From: Clostridium sp. OM02-18AC
GTDB lineage: Bacteria; Bacillota; Clostridia; Lachnospirales; Lachnospiraceae
DNA length: 58,128 bases
NCBI RefSeq assembly: GCF_003481825.1
Contig: NZ_QULW01000024.1
Span: 1-58,128, forward strand
Direction of reading: 5' to 3'
Shown piece by piece: positions 1-8,059 of this stretch. The notes under the pieces are model-generated. The model saw only the letters and a list, made by a program, of their open reading frames with translations, was not told the DNA's origin and made no database searches. The translations under genes and the position numbers were made by a program. How positions within the stretch are numbered: position 1 is the stretch's first letter; each line of letters starts with the position of its first letter.

Positions 1-16
1 TTTCTTTCATACACAT

Positions 17-45
17 AGTATACTATCATACAGAAGGAAACGCAA
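17..45 (-). promoter_or_regulatory. Possible promoter reading out of the left edge
   Basis: On the minus strand TTGCGT (40-45) and TATACT (17-22) are separated by 17 bases. This would drive a gene beyond the window; in related genomes plsX often follows rpmF. The -35 box lies inside the outer arm of the long hairpin at 38-81. The -35 match is only moderate. Confidence 0.35.
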
Positions 46-81
46 GCAAAATCGAACAAGCTTTCGATTTTGCTTGCGTTT
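38..81. repeat. Perfect 19-bp inverted repeat
   Basis: Arms at 38-56 and 63-81 pair perfectly across a 6-base loop. Neither side has a good T-tract, so it is not a textbook terminator, although it could still back up the rpmF terminator at 141-174. It may also act as an operator for the leftward promoter it overlaps. Confidence 0.5.
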
Positions 82-140
82 CAGACGCTTTCATCTCGGC
101 AATTGAATAACCAAGGATTCCCGCTTGTTAACCTAAAAAA

Positions 141-174
141 TGAAAAAAGGACTGAACAAAACTGTTCAATCCTT
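141..174 (-). terminator. Intrinsic terminator of yceD-rpmF
   Basis: A 12-bp stem (147-158 with 163-174) and a four-base loop, followed on the minus strand by a run of T. It lies 20 bases after the rpmF stop codon and ends the yceD-rpmF transcript. Confidence 0.85.
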
Positions 175-193
175 GATTCTAAGCCATTTCTAA

Positions 194-376
194 TTAGTTC
201 TCTACAGAAACGATCTCTTTCTTGTTGTAAGAACCACAAGCCTTGCAGACTCTGTGAGGCATCATCAGAGCGCCGCACTTGCTGCACTTTACTAAATTCA
301 TAGCGCTCATTTTCCAGTTAGCTCTACGTTTGTCACGTCTTGCTTTGGAAGATTTATTCTTTGGGCAGATAGACAT
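194..376 (-). CDS. rpmF: 50S ribosomal protein L32
   Basis: Small protein of the large ribosomal subunit, 60 residues, the usual length. It starts MSICPKNKSSKARRDKRR, the basic N-terminus typical of L32, and carries a zinc ribbon made of CSKC and CKAC (residues about 31-48). All four cysteines are present, so this is the zinc-binding form. The ATG follows an AGGAGGT ribosome binding site at good spacing. The gene sits 3 bases after yceD and is evidently translated from the same message, ended by the hairpin just downstream. The yceD-rpmF pairing is conserved across bacteria and commonly precedes plsX and the fatty-acid genes, which would lie to the left of the window. Confidence 0.97.
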   Translation of the reverse strand: MSICPKNKSSKARRDKRRANWKMSAMNLVKCSKCGALMMPHRVCKACGSYNKKEIVSVEN

Positions 377-379
377 GGT

Positions 380-907
380 TTACACCTCCTTAAACTTTTG
401 AAATAAATCCTGGATTACTGACATTCTTGGGTCAGGCGAACTCCGGTCACAGGAACATTCCATGTGATTAAGGTTCGCACCACATCTATTGCAAATTCCT
501 TTGCAGTCTTCCCTGCATAATACCTTCATAGGCAGATTAAGCAATAGTTCGTTACTGAGCAACCGGTCTACATCCAGATTATAGCCGCTTACATAGGGCT
601 GTTCATCGAGATCTTCTGTACGCTCGCTTTCGGTCTTCTCCATATCCAGTTCTTCGTCGAATTCCAGTTCAAAAAGAATGTCGACCGGCTCCAAGCATCT
701 GTCACATGGCATCTGCAGGGTTACCTGCGCGTTGCCGGTGAGAAGAAGCTTCTTATCACCAAGATTGCGGATATGCAGCTGGACCGGACTGCGGGATACG
801 ATGTCGTATGCATCCTTGCTGGTGCAAAGCTGGTTTATATCGATATCGCACGTATAGTCTTTCTCTTTTCCGTCTACGGAAAACAGCTCTGTCAAATTAA
901 TAAGCAT
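380..907 (-). CDS. yceD: DUF177 / YceD family protein
   Basis: A 175-residue member of the YceD (DUF177) family, encoded next to rpmF in most bacteria. In plants and E. coli the family is linked to 23S rRNA accumulation; the molecular role is not settled. Visible features are the MPCDRCL motif in the middle, an acidic stretch (about residues 85-105), and a C-terminal cysteine cluster CREDCKGICNRCG followed by CSCD, which probably binds zinc. The start codon follows a GGAG ribosome binding site. It is the first gene after a near-perfect promoter that carries a palindrome (923-963), so yceD and rpmF can be expressed independently of ackA. Confidence 0.92.
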   Translation of the reverse strand: MLINLTELFSVDGKEKDYTCDIDINQLCTSKDAYDIVSRSPVQLHIRNLGDKKLLLTGNAQVTLQMPCDRCLEPVDILFELEFDEELDMEKTESERTEDLDEQPYVSGYNLDVDRLLSNELLLNLPMKVLCREDCKGICNRCGANLNHMECSCDRSSPDPRMSVIQDLFQKFKEV

Positions 908-922
908 ATTAGTCTCCTAATA

Positions 923-963
923 CGCACCTGTGTAATTATACACAGGTGCGCCGGCTTTGTCAA
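923..963 (-). promoter_or_regulatory. Consensus promoter of yceD-rpmF inside a palindrome
   Basis: On the minus strand TTGACA (958-963) and TATAAT (935-940) are separated by exactly 17 bases, a full consensus housekeeping promoter. A perfect inverted repeat of 12-bp arms (923-934 and 939-950) is centred on the -10 box. RNA from this promoter would start inside the distal arm and could not form the hairpin, so a repressor operator is the more natural reading; ackA read-through RNA could form it. The arms do not match the Bacillus FapR box. Confidence 0.8.
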
Positions 964-992
964 CAAATATTTTAATTTTTTCAAAAACCAAA

Positions 993-2192
993 TTATGCCT
1001 CTACCAGTCTCTTGGTCTCTCTTGCGATTGCAAGCTCTTCGTTGGTCGGGATCAGCATTACTTTGACTTTGGAATCTGCTGCGGAAATAACAGCGTTCTT
1101 TCCTCTTACATCGTTAGCCTGGTCATCGATCTTCACGCCAAGGTAGCCTAAGTACTCGCAGATAGCCTTTCTGCCTGCCTTATCGTTCTCGCCAACACCT
1201 GCGGTGAATGCGATTGCATCTACGCCGTTCATTGCTGCGGTGTAAGCACCGATGTATTTTGCTACACGGTAAACGAATGCATCCAGAGCTACTGCTGCTA
1301 AGTGGTTGCCCTCTTCCTTTGCCTTCTCGATATCACGGAAGTCGCTGGAGATGCCGCCGCTCATGCCAAGTACACCAGACTTCTTGTTGAGGATGTTTAA
1401 TACCTCGTTGACGTCCTTGCCCTCTTTGTTGCAGATGAACTGTACAACAGCCGGATCGATGTCACCACTTCTGGTACCCATGATCAGACCCTCAAGAGGA
1501 GTAAGACCCATACTGGTATCTACGCATTTGCCGCCGATGGAAGCAGATACGCTTGCGCCGTTTCCTAAGTGGCAAACGATAACCTTTGCATTTTTCGGAT
1601 CCAGTCCGCCGAACTTGATAGCCTCGCCAGATACGAACATATGGCTGGTGCCGTGGAAACCGTAACGACGGATGCTGTATTTCTCATAGTACTCGTGCGG
1701 GATTGCGTACAGATAAGCCTTCTCCGGCATAGCCATACCAAATCCGGTATCCCATACTGCTACGTTTGGCTTGCCCGGCATAGCTGCCTCAGCTGCCTCG
1801 ATACCCATTAAGTTAGCCGGGTTATGCAGCGGTCCAAGATCAAAGCACTCACGGATTACTTTCTTAACGTCATCGTTTACAACGATGGACTCGCTGTACT
1901 TGGTACCAGCGTGCAGTACGCGGTGACCGATTGCTGCGATCTCATCGGTGCTCTTGATTACGCCGTGCTCGGCATCCTGAAGAGCTTCCATAACCATCTC
2001 GATTGCAACGGTGTGGGTCGGCATGTCTCTCTCTACGACATATTTGTCCTTGCCAGCCGGCTGATGGGTAAGCTTGGAGCCCTCGATACCGATTCTCTCG
2101 CACAGACCTTTTGCGATTACACTCTCATCGGTCATGTCGATCAGCTGGTACTTTAAGGAAGAGCTTCCGCAGTTGATAACTAAAATCTTCAT
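993..2192 (-). CDS. ackA: Acetate kinase
   Basis: Converts acetyl phosphate and ADP to acetate and ATP in the cytoplasm, the ATP-yielding last step of acetate fermentation. It is 399 residues, the normal family length. The first strand MKILVINCGSSSLKYQLID holds the acetate-kinase phosphate-binding signature; the second signature lies in the RRYGFHGTSH block, followed by CHLGNGASV and a conserved GDIDP element. Start ATG follows an AGGAGA ribosome binding site. It lies 33 bases downstream of pta with no terminator between, so pta-ackA form one operon. No key residue appears lost. Confidence 0.98.
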   Translation of the reverse strand: MKILVINCGSSSLKYQLIDMTDESVIAKGLCERIGIEGSKLTHQPAGKDKYVVERDMPTHTVAIEMVMEALQDAEHGVIKSTDEIAAIGHRVLHAGTKYSESIVVNDDVKKVIRECFDLGPLHNPANLMGIEAAEAAMPGKPNVAVWDTGFGMAMPEKAYLYAIPHEYYEKYSIRRYGFHGTSHMFVSGEAIKFGGLDPKNAKVIVCHLGNGASVSASIGGKCVDTSMGLTPLEGLIMGTRSGDIDPAVVQFICNKEGKDVNEVLNILNKKSGVLGMSGGISSDFRDIEKAKEEGNHLAAVALDAFVYRVAKYIGAYTAAMNGVDAIAFTAGVGENDKAGRKAICEYLGYLGVKIDDQANDVRGKNAVISAADSKVKVMLIPTNEELAIARETKRLVEA

Positions 2193-2225
2193 AATGTGAT
2201 ATTCTCCTATAATACTTAACTTAAA

Positions 2226-3221
2226 TTACTGGTTCTGGCACTGTACTGCGGTGATTGCAACAACACCTACGATATCGTCAGCAGAGCAGCCTCTGGACAG
2301 ATCGTTAACCGGCTTTGCAATACCCTGGCACATCGGGCCATAAGCCTCTGCCTTGCCAAGTCTCTGAACCAGCTTGTAACCAATGTTTCCTGCATCCAGA
2401 TCCGGGAATACCAGAACGTTTGCATGACCTGCAACCTTGCTGTCTGGAGCTTTGGAAGCGCCAACTTCCGGAACGATTGCTGCATCAAGCTGAAGCTCGC
2501 CGTCCAGTGCAAGCTCCGGAGCCATCTCCTTAGCCAGCTTGGTAGCCTCTACAACTTTGTCAACATCCGCATGCTTTGCGGAACCCTTGGAAGAATGGGA
2601 CAGCATAGCAACCTTCGGCTCTTCGCCGGTCAGCATCTTGAAGCTCTCTGCAGAAGATACTGCGATTGCTGCTAACTCTTCCGGATTCGGATTCTGGTTC
2701 AGACCACAGTCTGCAAATACGAAAGTACCATTGCTGCCAAGATCACAGTCCGGAACTTCCATTAAGAAGAATGCGGATACCAGCTTGGTGCCCGGTTTGG
2801 TCTTGATCACCTGCAGGCACGGACGAAGGGTGTTTGCGGTAGAGTGGCAGGCACCGGAAACCATACCGTCAGCATCGCCATTCTTGATCATAAGGCAGCC
2901 ATAGTAAGCGTAATCGCTTAAGATGGTCTCTTTTGCTTTCTCAGGAGTCATGCCTTTGGACTTTCTCAGCTCAACGAACAGGTCGATATACTCCTGTGTC
3001 TTCTCGTAAGTCTGCGGATTGATGATCGTAGCACCGGATACATCCAGTCCCTCGCTGTGAGCGCCGATATCCTCCGGAGTACCGATGATAACAAGGTTTG
3101 CAAGACCCTCTTTCAGAATCTTCTCTGCAGCGACCCAGGTTCTGCGGTCCATGGACTCAGGCAGTACAATTGTTTTTTTATCTGCCTTTGCTTTGGCTTT
3201 GATTACATCAATAAATCCCAT
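2226..3221 (-). CDS. pta: Phosphate acetyltransferase
   Basis: Transfers the acetyl group of acetyl-CoA to phosphate, giving acetyl phosphate for AckA. I place the start at the ATG coding MGFIDVIKAKAKADKK because an AAAGGGG ribosome binding site precedes it and the product is then 331 residues, normal for the short Pta without the N-terminal DRTGG part; an in-frame start 35 codons upstream has an atypical N-terminus and lies over the promoter. The PTA_PTB domain fills the protein, with conserved blocks such as DGMVSGA and the C-terminal GYKLVQRLGKAEA. It heads the pta-ackA operon. Confidence 0.97.
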   Translation of the reverse strand: MGFIDVIKAKAKADKKTIVLPESMDRRTWVAAEKILKEGLANLVIIGTPEDIGAHSEGLDVSGATIINPQTYEKTQEYIDLFVELRKSKGMTPEKAKETILSDYAYYGCLMIKNGDADGMVSGACHSTANTLRPCLQVIKTKPGTKLVSAFFLMEVPDCDLGSNGTFVFADCGLNQNPNPEELAAIAVSSAESFKMLTGEEPKVAMLSHSSKGSAKHADVDKVVEATKLAKEMAPELALDGELQLDAAIVPEVGASKAPDSKVAGHANVLVFPDLDAGNIGYKLVQRLGKAEAYGPMCQGIAKPVNDLSRGCSADDIVGVVAITAVQCQNQ

Positions 3222-3258
3222 AATAATACCCCTTTCATGATTTAATGCATATAGTCTT

Positions 3259-3288
3259 ATTATATACGGATTAAAAAGCAAAAGACAA
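3259..3288 (-). promoter_or_regulatory. Probable promoter of pta-ackA
   Basis: On the minus strand TTGTCT (3283-3288) and TATAAT (3259-3264) are 18 bases apart, some 40 bases before the chosen pta start. This placement also argues that the longer pta reading frame, which overlaps the promoter, is not the real one. Confidence 0.55.
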
Positions 3289-3376
3289 GCTGTATTTTGT
3301 ATTTTTTTGCACTTTTTGTAAAACAATGAAAGGGGATTTTTCCAAAGTCCTTCTCAAAAACCTGAATCTGCATCCG

Positions 3377-3405
3377 TTGCAGATCAGAGTGCCTTATGAT
3401 ATGAT
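3377..3405 (+). promoter_or_regulatory. Promoter of tmcAL
   Basis: TTGCAG (3377-3382), a 17-base spacer and TATGAT (3400-3405), 55 bases before the tmcAL start. A short inverted repeat, CTGCA and TGCAG (3368-3382), overlaps the -35 box. Confidence 0.6.
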
Positions 3406-3460
3406 TGCTTGTATTAACCGGTAGAAAAATTTCTCCAAAAACAGAAAGGATCCTGAAGTC

Positions 3461-4825
3461 ATGTTTCCAGTCAAAGTCGCAGGCATCATTGCCGAATATA
3501 ACCCATTCCACAACGGTCACCATTACCAGATTCAGGAGCTTCGCCGCCTGACCGGTGCAGACTACGTGGTCGTTGCCATGAGCGGAGATTTTGTCCAGCG
3601 GGGAGAACCTGCCATCTTTGATAAATATACCCGTACCCGCATGGCTTTATGCGGCGGCGCAGACTTAGTCGTGGAACTGCCGGTCCTGTTTGCCACCTCC
3701 AGCGCGGAGGATTTTTCCTCCTGCGGCGTGGCACTGTTAGAGAAACTTGGCGTCGATCTGCTTTGTTTTGGAAGCGAATCCGGCAATTTAAACAAGCTGC
3801 AGAATGCTGCGGAAATTCTGGTTGAGGAGCCGGAGGCATGGAAAATGCTTTTCAAAGAGCATCTAAAAAAAGGAGAAACCTACCCCACAGCCCGCAGTCT
3901 TGCCACAACCGAATACACCAAAGACCCGGAGCTTGCCGCGCTTCTTTCCTCCCCCAATAATATCCTCGCGATCGAGTATTTAAAGGCGTTGAAAAAACGA
4001 AACAGTTTGGTCACACCAGTCACCATACAAAGACAGGGAGCCGGATATCATGACGTACAATTGGAGCAGGATGAACCACGCCGCAGCGCACCAGAAAGTT
4101 CCACATCTGGTTCTGCTTCTCACCGGATTCCTATATCCAAAGCAAGACAAAATGATGCAACGCCGGCAGACACGCATTTTTTCGCATCTGCCTCTGCCAT
4201 CCGAAGTCTGATCCAGAACAACGACTTTGATTCAGACGCCATCACAGAGAAGCTCCGTTCCCAGATCCCTGCTGCCGCCCTCTCTGCCCTCATTTCCGAA
4301 GGCGCACTGGACGCCCCGGTCTTTCCGGACGATCTGACAACGCTTTTGAATTTCCGTCTTCTTTCCCTGACGCAGGAGCAAAAAGGGTTCAGCACATTTT
4401 CCGATCTGTCCCCGGAGCTGGCTTCGCGTCTCACAAAGCAGGTGTTGCAGTTTCGTTCCTATACAGAACGAATCGACCACTTAAAAACCAAAGGCTACAC
4501 CTACACCCGTATCAGCCGGGCGCTGCTGCATCTGCTCCTTGGCATTACCAGTGAACAGGTTTCGCATGCACGTGCGCTGGATTATGCACCGTATGCCCGC
4601 ATTCTGGGGTTCCAAAAGTCCTCTGCTTTGCTTCTGTCCCACCTGCGTGAAAAGAGCCAGATTCCGCTGATCACCAAAACTGCCAATGCAGGAAAGCTTC
4701 TCACACCGGATGCCCTGGCCATTTTAGAAACGGACTTTTTTGCATCTCATCTCTATCAGGCAATACTGGCTGGTAAAGGGCGTCAGATCCGCAACGAATA
4801 CACAAAATCGGTGATTATCGTGTAA
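3461..4825 (+). CDS. tmcAL: tRNA(Met) cytidine acetate ligase
   Basis: TmcAL (formerly YlbM, DUF795) acetylates C34 of elongator tRNA(Met), using acetate and ATP through an acetyl-adenylate. The N-terminus carries the nucleotidyltransferase fold with the HNGH motif (residues 17-20), followed by the conserved SGDFVQRGEPA block and GSESG. The length, 454 residues, is slightly above average because of a polar, Ser/Arg-rich stretch around residues 205-230. It is divergent from pta-ackA, an order often found in clostridia; since TmcAL consumes acetate, the pairing with the acetate-forming operon is suggestive, though that link is my inference. A hairpin between it and the convergent methyltransferase gene ends both transcripts. 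Confidence 0.93.
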   Translation: MFPVKVAGIIAEYNPFHNGHHYQIQELRRLTGADYVVVAMSGDFVQRGEPAIFDKYTRTRMALCGGADLVVELPVLFATSSAEDFSSCGVALLEKLGVDLLCFGSESGNLNKLQNAAEILVEEPEAWKMLFKEHLKKGETYPTARSLATTEYTKDPELAALLSSPNNILAIEYLKALKKRNSLVTPVTIQRQGAGYHDVQLEQDEPRRSAPESSTSGSASHRIPISKARQNDATPADTHFFASASAIRSLIQNNDFDSDAITEKLRSQIPAAALSALISEGALDAPVFPDDLTTLLNFRLLSLTQEQKGFSTFSDLSPELASRLTKQVLQFRSYTERIDHLKTKGYTYTRISRALLHLLLGITSEQVSHARALDYAPYARILGFQKSSALLLSHLREKSQIPLITKTANAGKLLTPDALAILETDFFASHLYQAILAGKGRQIRNEYTKSVIIV

Positions 4826-4826
4826 A

Positions 4827-4871
4827 ATGAAAAATCCGTCGCAGTCCCATAACCGCAGCGGATTTTTCTCT
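4827..4871. terminator. Bidirectional terminator
   Basis: The arms AAAAATCCG and CGGATTTTT, with two inner mismatches, lie between the convergent ends of tmcAL and the methyltransferase gene. A and T runs on the two sides allow use in either direction. Confidence 0.6.
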
Positions 4872-4890
4872 TTATTGTTATCGTTTATTT

Positions 4891-6225
4891 TTAGCTTTCA
4901 TCAGCCTTTTCGTTCTTATCCTTGCCAAGAATTTGATACAACGTCGGTTCGATATGCAGAAACTCCAGGATCTGCTGAATTTCCTTTTCGTTGTGCTTTG
5001 GTTTTCCCTCATACACAGCCCGCAGAAGGATATTCTTCGGCGTGTGCTCCATATCGATAAATTCCAGGATCTGGGTACGGTAGCCCTGCTGCTCCAACAG
5101 CTCGGCACGGAGCGCATCGGTATAGAGTGCAGCCATCCGCTCTTTAATGAGCCCATAATGCAGCACCGGCTCCATCAGATCGTTTTTCATCTGCTTATTC
5201 AGTTCGTGCTGGCAACACGGCACCGACAGGATCACCTTTGCGCCCCAGCGCACGGCCTTCTCCAGTGCATAATCAGTCGCAGTGTCACACGCATGCAGGG
5301 TCACAACCATATCAACATGGTCCACTCCTTCATAGGAAGCAATGTCGCCATGGTAAAACTTCAGATTGTCATACCCATAATGCTCGGCCAGCTTCCCGCA
5401 GTGGCTGATGACATCTTTTTTCAAATCCAGACCGATGATGCGGATCGGATAGCCTTTCATCTCATGCAGATAGTAATACATAGCAAAGGTCAGATACGAC
5501 TTTCCGCATCCAAAATCGATGATGACATTTTCCCTGGTCTTATCCAGCTTTGGCAGGATATCCTCGATAAACTCCAGGAACCGGTTGATCTGGCGGAATT
5601 TGTCGTAACGGCTTTTTACGATCTTTCCATCCTGCGTCTGCACACCAAGATCGACTAGAAACGGCACCGGATGTCCCTCCGGGATCACATACCGTTTCTG
5701 GCGGTTGTGCTGCAGTTTTTCAAGCAGTTCGGGCGGAAGGCTCGCAGCTGACGGCTTGGTCTTGGCATTTTCCGGTTTGGCCTTCCCTGCTTCCGGCTTG
5801 CCGTTCGCCTCTCCAGCCTGTATCTTCCGTTCTCTGGACTGCAGCGCCGCCTTTTCTGCCTGCAGCTTTGTTTCTCCTGCCTGCATCTTTACCGGAGGAT
5901 TTTTTCTGGTTTTCACAGTCATGGTGCCCTTTTTGCTGACCAGTACCGTGGCGCTTCCCAGTTCCGACAAAACTTCCGCCTGTTTAAAGGTGCCGGAAAG
6001 CATGTCGCCTAAATAGCTTTTCAGTTCTTGTGCACCCAGATTTTTGTGAAATGCCTGGGTTTTTGTAAATTCTTCTGCCTGAAAGACCAGTGCGCCCTTG
6101 ATGAGCATAGGGCGCACTTTTACTTTCTGCAGATGATCTTTTTCGGCCGGATTGCTTAAGACAAGCTGGTTCAGCCGCTCATTGATAAAATAGTCCAGCA
6201 TGGACGTTAACGTTTCTTTTGCCAT
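4891..6225 (-). CDS. SAM-dependent methyltransferase (Methyltransf_32 type)
   Basis: A 444-residue protein with a C-terminal class I methyltransferase domain. The SAM-binding motif I is DFGCGKS (residues 237-243), followed by the acidic loop IIGLDLKK and the VTLHACDTATD motif that marks the Methyltransf_32 family; SVPCCQHE is a further family block. The N-terminal 110 residues are conserved in the clostridial relatives. Between the two parts lies a Lys/Ala/Glu/Gln-rich linker (about 112-165) with two copies of a K-M/I-QAGE unit, probably unstructured. The substrate is unknown; distant relatives act on RNA or small molecules. It appears to be a single transcription unit, with an 83-base gap to the DUF711 gene upstream and only a weak ribosome binding site. 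Confidence 0.85.
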   Translation of the reverse strand: MAKETLTSMLDYFINERLNQLVLSNPAEKDHLQKVKVRPMLIKGALVFQAEEFTKTQAFHKNLGAQELKSYLGDMLSGTFKQAEVLSELGSATVLVSKKGTMTVKTRKNPPVKMQAGETKLQAEKAALQSRERKIQAGEANGKPEAGKAKPENAKTKPSAASLPPELLEKLQHNRQKRYVIPEGHPVPFLVDLGVQTQDGKIVKSRYDKFRQINRFLEFIEDILPKLDKTRENVIIDFGCGKSYLTFAMYYYLHEMKGYPIRIIGLDLKKDVISHCGKLAEHYGYDNLKFYHGDIASYEGVDHVDMVVTLHACDTATDYALEKAVRWGAKVILSVPCCQHELNKQMKNDLMEPVLHYGLIKERMAALYTDALRAELLEQQGYRTQILEFIDMEHTPKNILLRAVYEGKPKHNEKEIQQILEFLHIEPTLYQILGKDKNEKADES

Positions 6226-6308
6226 AATTTAAAATCATTCCGTGTTTCTGCAGCCAATGCTGCTCACACACAAGGTCAATCACCTGCAGTTATAGACAGG
6301 TTCTGTTA

Positions 6309-7673
6309 TTAGTTCTTAAAGCTGTGGATCGGAGCCGGGATACGGCCGCCGCGGGTTACAAATTTCTCGCAGGAATATTTGTTTACCGGCATAACCGGAG
6401 CATAGCCCAAAAGACCGCCAAACTCTACCGTATCGCCCACGGTCTTTCCGATGACCGGGATCAGGCGGACTGCAGTAGTCTTCTGGTTGATCATGCCGAT
6501 GGCTGCTTCATCTGCAATAATTCCTGCAATGGTCGTTGCCGGGGTATCACCCGGAATCGCGATCATGTCAAGACCTACGGAGCAGACACAGGTCATCGCC
6601 TCCAGCTTTTCAATCGTTAAAGCACCTAAGGATACGGCATCGATCATGCCCTGGTCCTCACTGACCGGGATAAATGCGCCGCTTAAGCCGCCCACATAGG
6701 AGGATGCCATGACACCGCCCTTTTTCACCTGGTCGTTTAACATCGCCAGTGCTGCTGTGGTTCCCGGTGCGCCTACACGCTCCAGACCGATTTCCTCCAG
6801 GATTTCCGCAACGCTGTCACCAACCGCCGGGGTCGGAGCCAGGGAAAGGTCGATGATGCCAAACGGAACACCAAGACGCTTGGAAGCTTCCTGTGCAACC
6901 AGCTGTCCGACACGGGTAATCTTAAATGCCGTCTTTTTGATGGTCTCACAGAGCACTTCAAAGTTCTCGCCACGTGCCTTTTCCAGTGCTACTTTTACAA
7001 CACCAGGACCGCTGACGCCGACGTTGATGATCGCATCAGCCTCGGTCACACCGTGGAATGCGCCAGCCATGAACGGGTTATCGTCTGGCGCATTGCAGAA
7101 TACGACCAGCTTTGCGCAGCCCAGGGAGTCATCTTCCCTGGTTGCCTCGGCCGTTTCTTTCACGATCTCGCCCATCAGGCGCACTGCATCCATGTTTAAA
7201 CCGGTCTTGGTCGAGCCGACATTAATGGAGCTGCACACGCGCTCTGTCTGCGCCAGTGCCTGCGGAATGGAGCGGATCAGGTTTTCCTCAGCCGGGGTCA
7301 TACCTTTGGAAACCAGTGCAGAGTAGCCGCCGATAAAGTTGACGCCAACTTCTTTTGCCGCTTTATCCAGTGTTTTTGCAATGGTCACAAAATCCTCCGG
7401 CTTTTTGCAGGCGCAGCCGCCAACCAGAGCGATCGGTGTTACCGAGATGCGCTTATTTACGATCGGTACACCGAAATCCCGCGCAATCTCTTCTCCGGTA
7501 GAAACCAGATTTTTCGCGTAGGTGGTAATTTTCTTGTAGATTTTCTCATTCAGGGCCTGCAGATCATCGTCACAGCAGTCTAACAGGCTGATTCCCATGG
7601 TAATGGTCCGAACATCCAGTTTCTCATGCTCGATCATATTGTTGGTTTCGATTACTTCAAACATATTCAGCAT
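6309..7673 (-). CDS. DUF711 / UPF0210 (PFL) family protein
   Basis: A 454-residue member of the UPF0210 family, described in some databases as PFL-like because of weak structural resemblance to pyruvate formate-lyase. Function is unknown. The N-terminus (EKLDVRTITMGISLLDC) and the Gly-rich blocks PIALVGG and SYVGGLSGAFIPVSED match the family over its full length. Its usual partner, an ACT-domain protein, lies directly upstream, as in many Firmicutes. The ATG follows AGAGGA at good spacing; an internal Met at position 4 is also possible. Confidence 0.9.
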   Translation of the reverse strand: MLNMFEVIETNNMIEHEKLDVRTITMGISLLDCCDDDLQALNEKIYKKITTYAKNLVSTGEEIARDFGVPIVNKRISVTPIALVGGCACKKPEDFVTIAKTLDKAAKEVGVNFIGGYSALVSKGMTPAEENLIRSIPQALAQTERVCSSINVGSTKTGLNMDAVRLMGEIVKETAEATREDDSLGCAKLVVFCNAPDDNPFMAGAFHGVTEADAIINVGVSGPGVVKVALEKARGENFEVLCETIKKTAFKITRVGQLVAQEASKRLGVPFGIIDLSLAPTPAVGDSVAEILEEIGLERVGAPGTTAALAMLNDQVKKGGVMASSYVGGLSGAFIPVSEDQGMIDAVSLGALTIEKLEAMTCVCSVGLDMIAIPGDTPATTIAGIIADEAAIGMINQKTTAVRLIPVIGKTVGDTVEFGGLLGYAPVMPVNKYSCEKFVTRGGRIPAPIHSFKN

Positions 7674-7750
7674 GGCTGTATCCTCTTTTCTTCCGTCTTG
7701 GAATCACCGGGATGCTCTGTTGGCATCCATCCGGTACTGTCCGCATTTCA

Positions 7751-8023
7751 TTAAATACGGTGCATCTTGGTAAAGATTTCTTCGCGCTGGCACTTGATGG
7801 CTACGCCGATCTCCTCACCGACTTTTTCCAGTTCTGAAGCAATCTCGTCAAAAGAGCCTGTTGCATGCTCCATATCTGCGATCATCATCATGTTAAAATA
7901 ATCCTGTACGATCGTCTGGGAAATATCCAGGATATTGACCTGTTTTTCTGCCAGATACGTACATACTCTTGCAATGATTCCTACGGTGTCTTTTCCTACA
8001 ACTGTGATAATTACCTTGCTCAT
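7751..8023 (-). CDS. ACT domain protein (UPF0237)
   Basis: A stand-alone ACT domain of 90 residues, one beta-alpha-beta-beta-alpha-beta unit from MSKVIITVVGKDTVGIIARV onwards. ACT domains bind small ligands, often amino acids, and regulate partner proteins. This family is nearly always encoded next to the DUF711 gene, which follows 77 bases downstream, so it probably senses a ligand for that protein. Ribosome binding site GGAGGA. The ligand is not known. Confidence 0.92.
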   Translation of the reverse strand: MSKVIITVVGKDTVGIIARVCTYLAEKQVNILDISQTIVQDYFNMMMIADMEHATGSFDEIASELEKVGEEIGVAIKCQREEIFTKMHRI

Positions 8024-8059
8024 GTGGCTATCCTCCGTTTGTATAAAAGTATTTATGAT

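Noticed and set aside
4933..5658. 241-codon plus-strand frame
   Set aside because: Shadow of the methyltransferase gene on the opposite strand.
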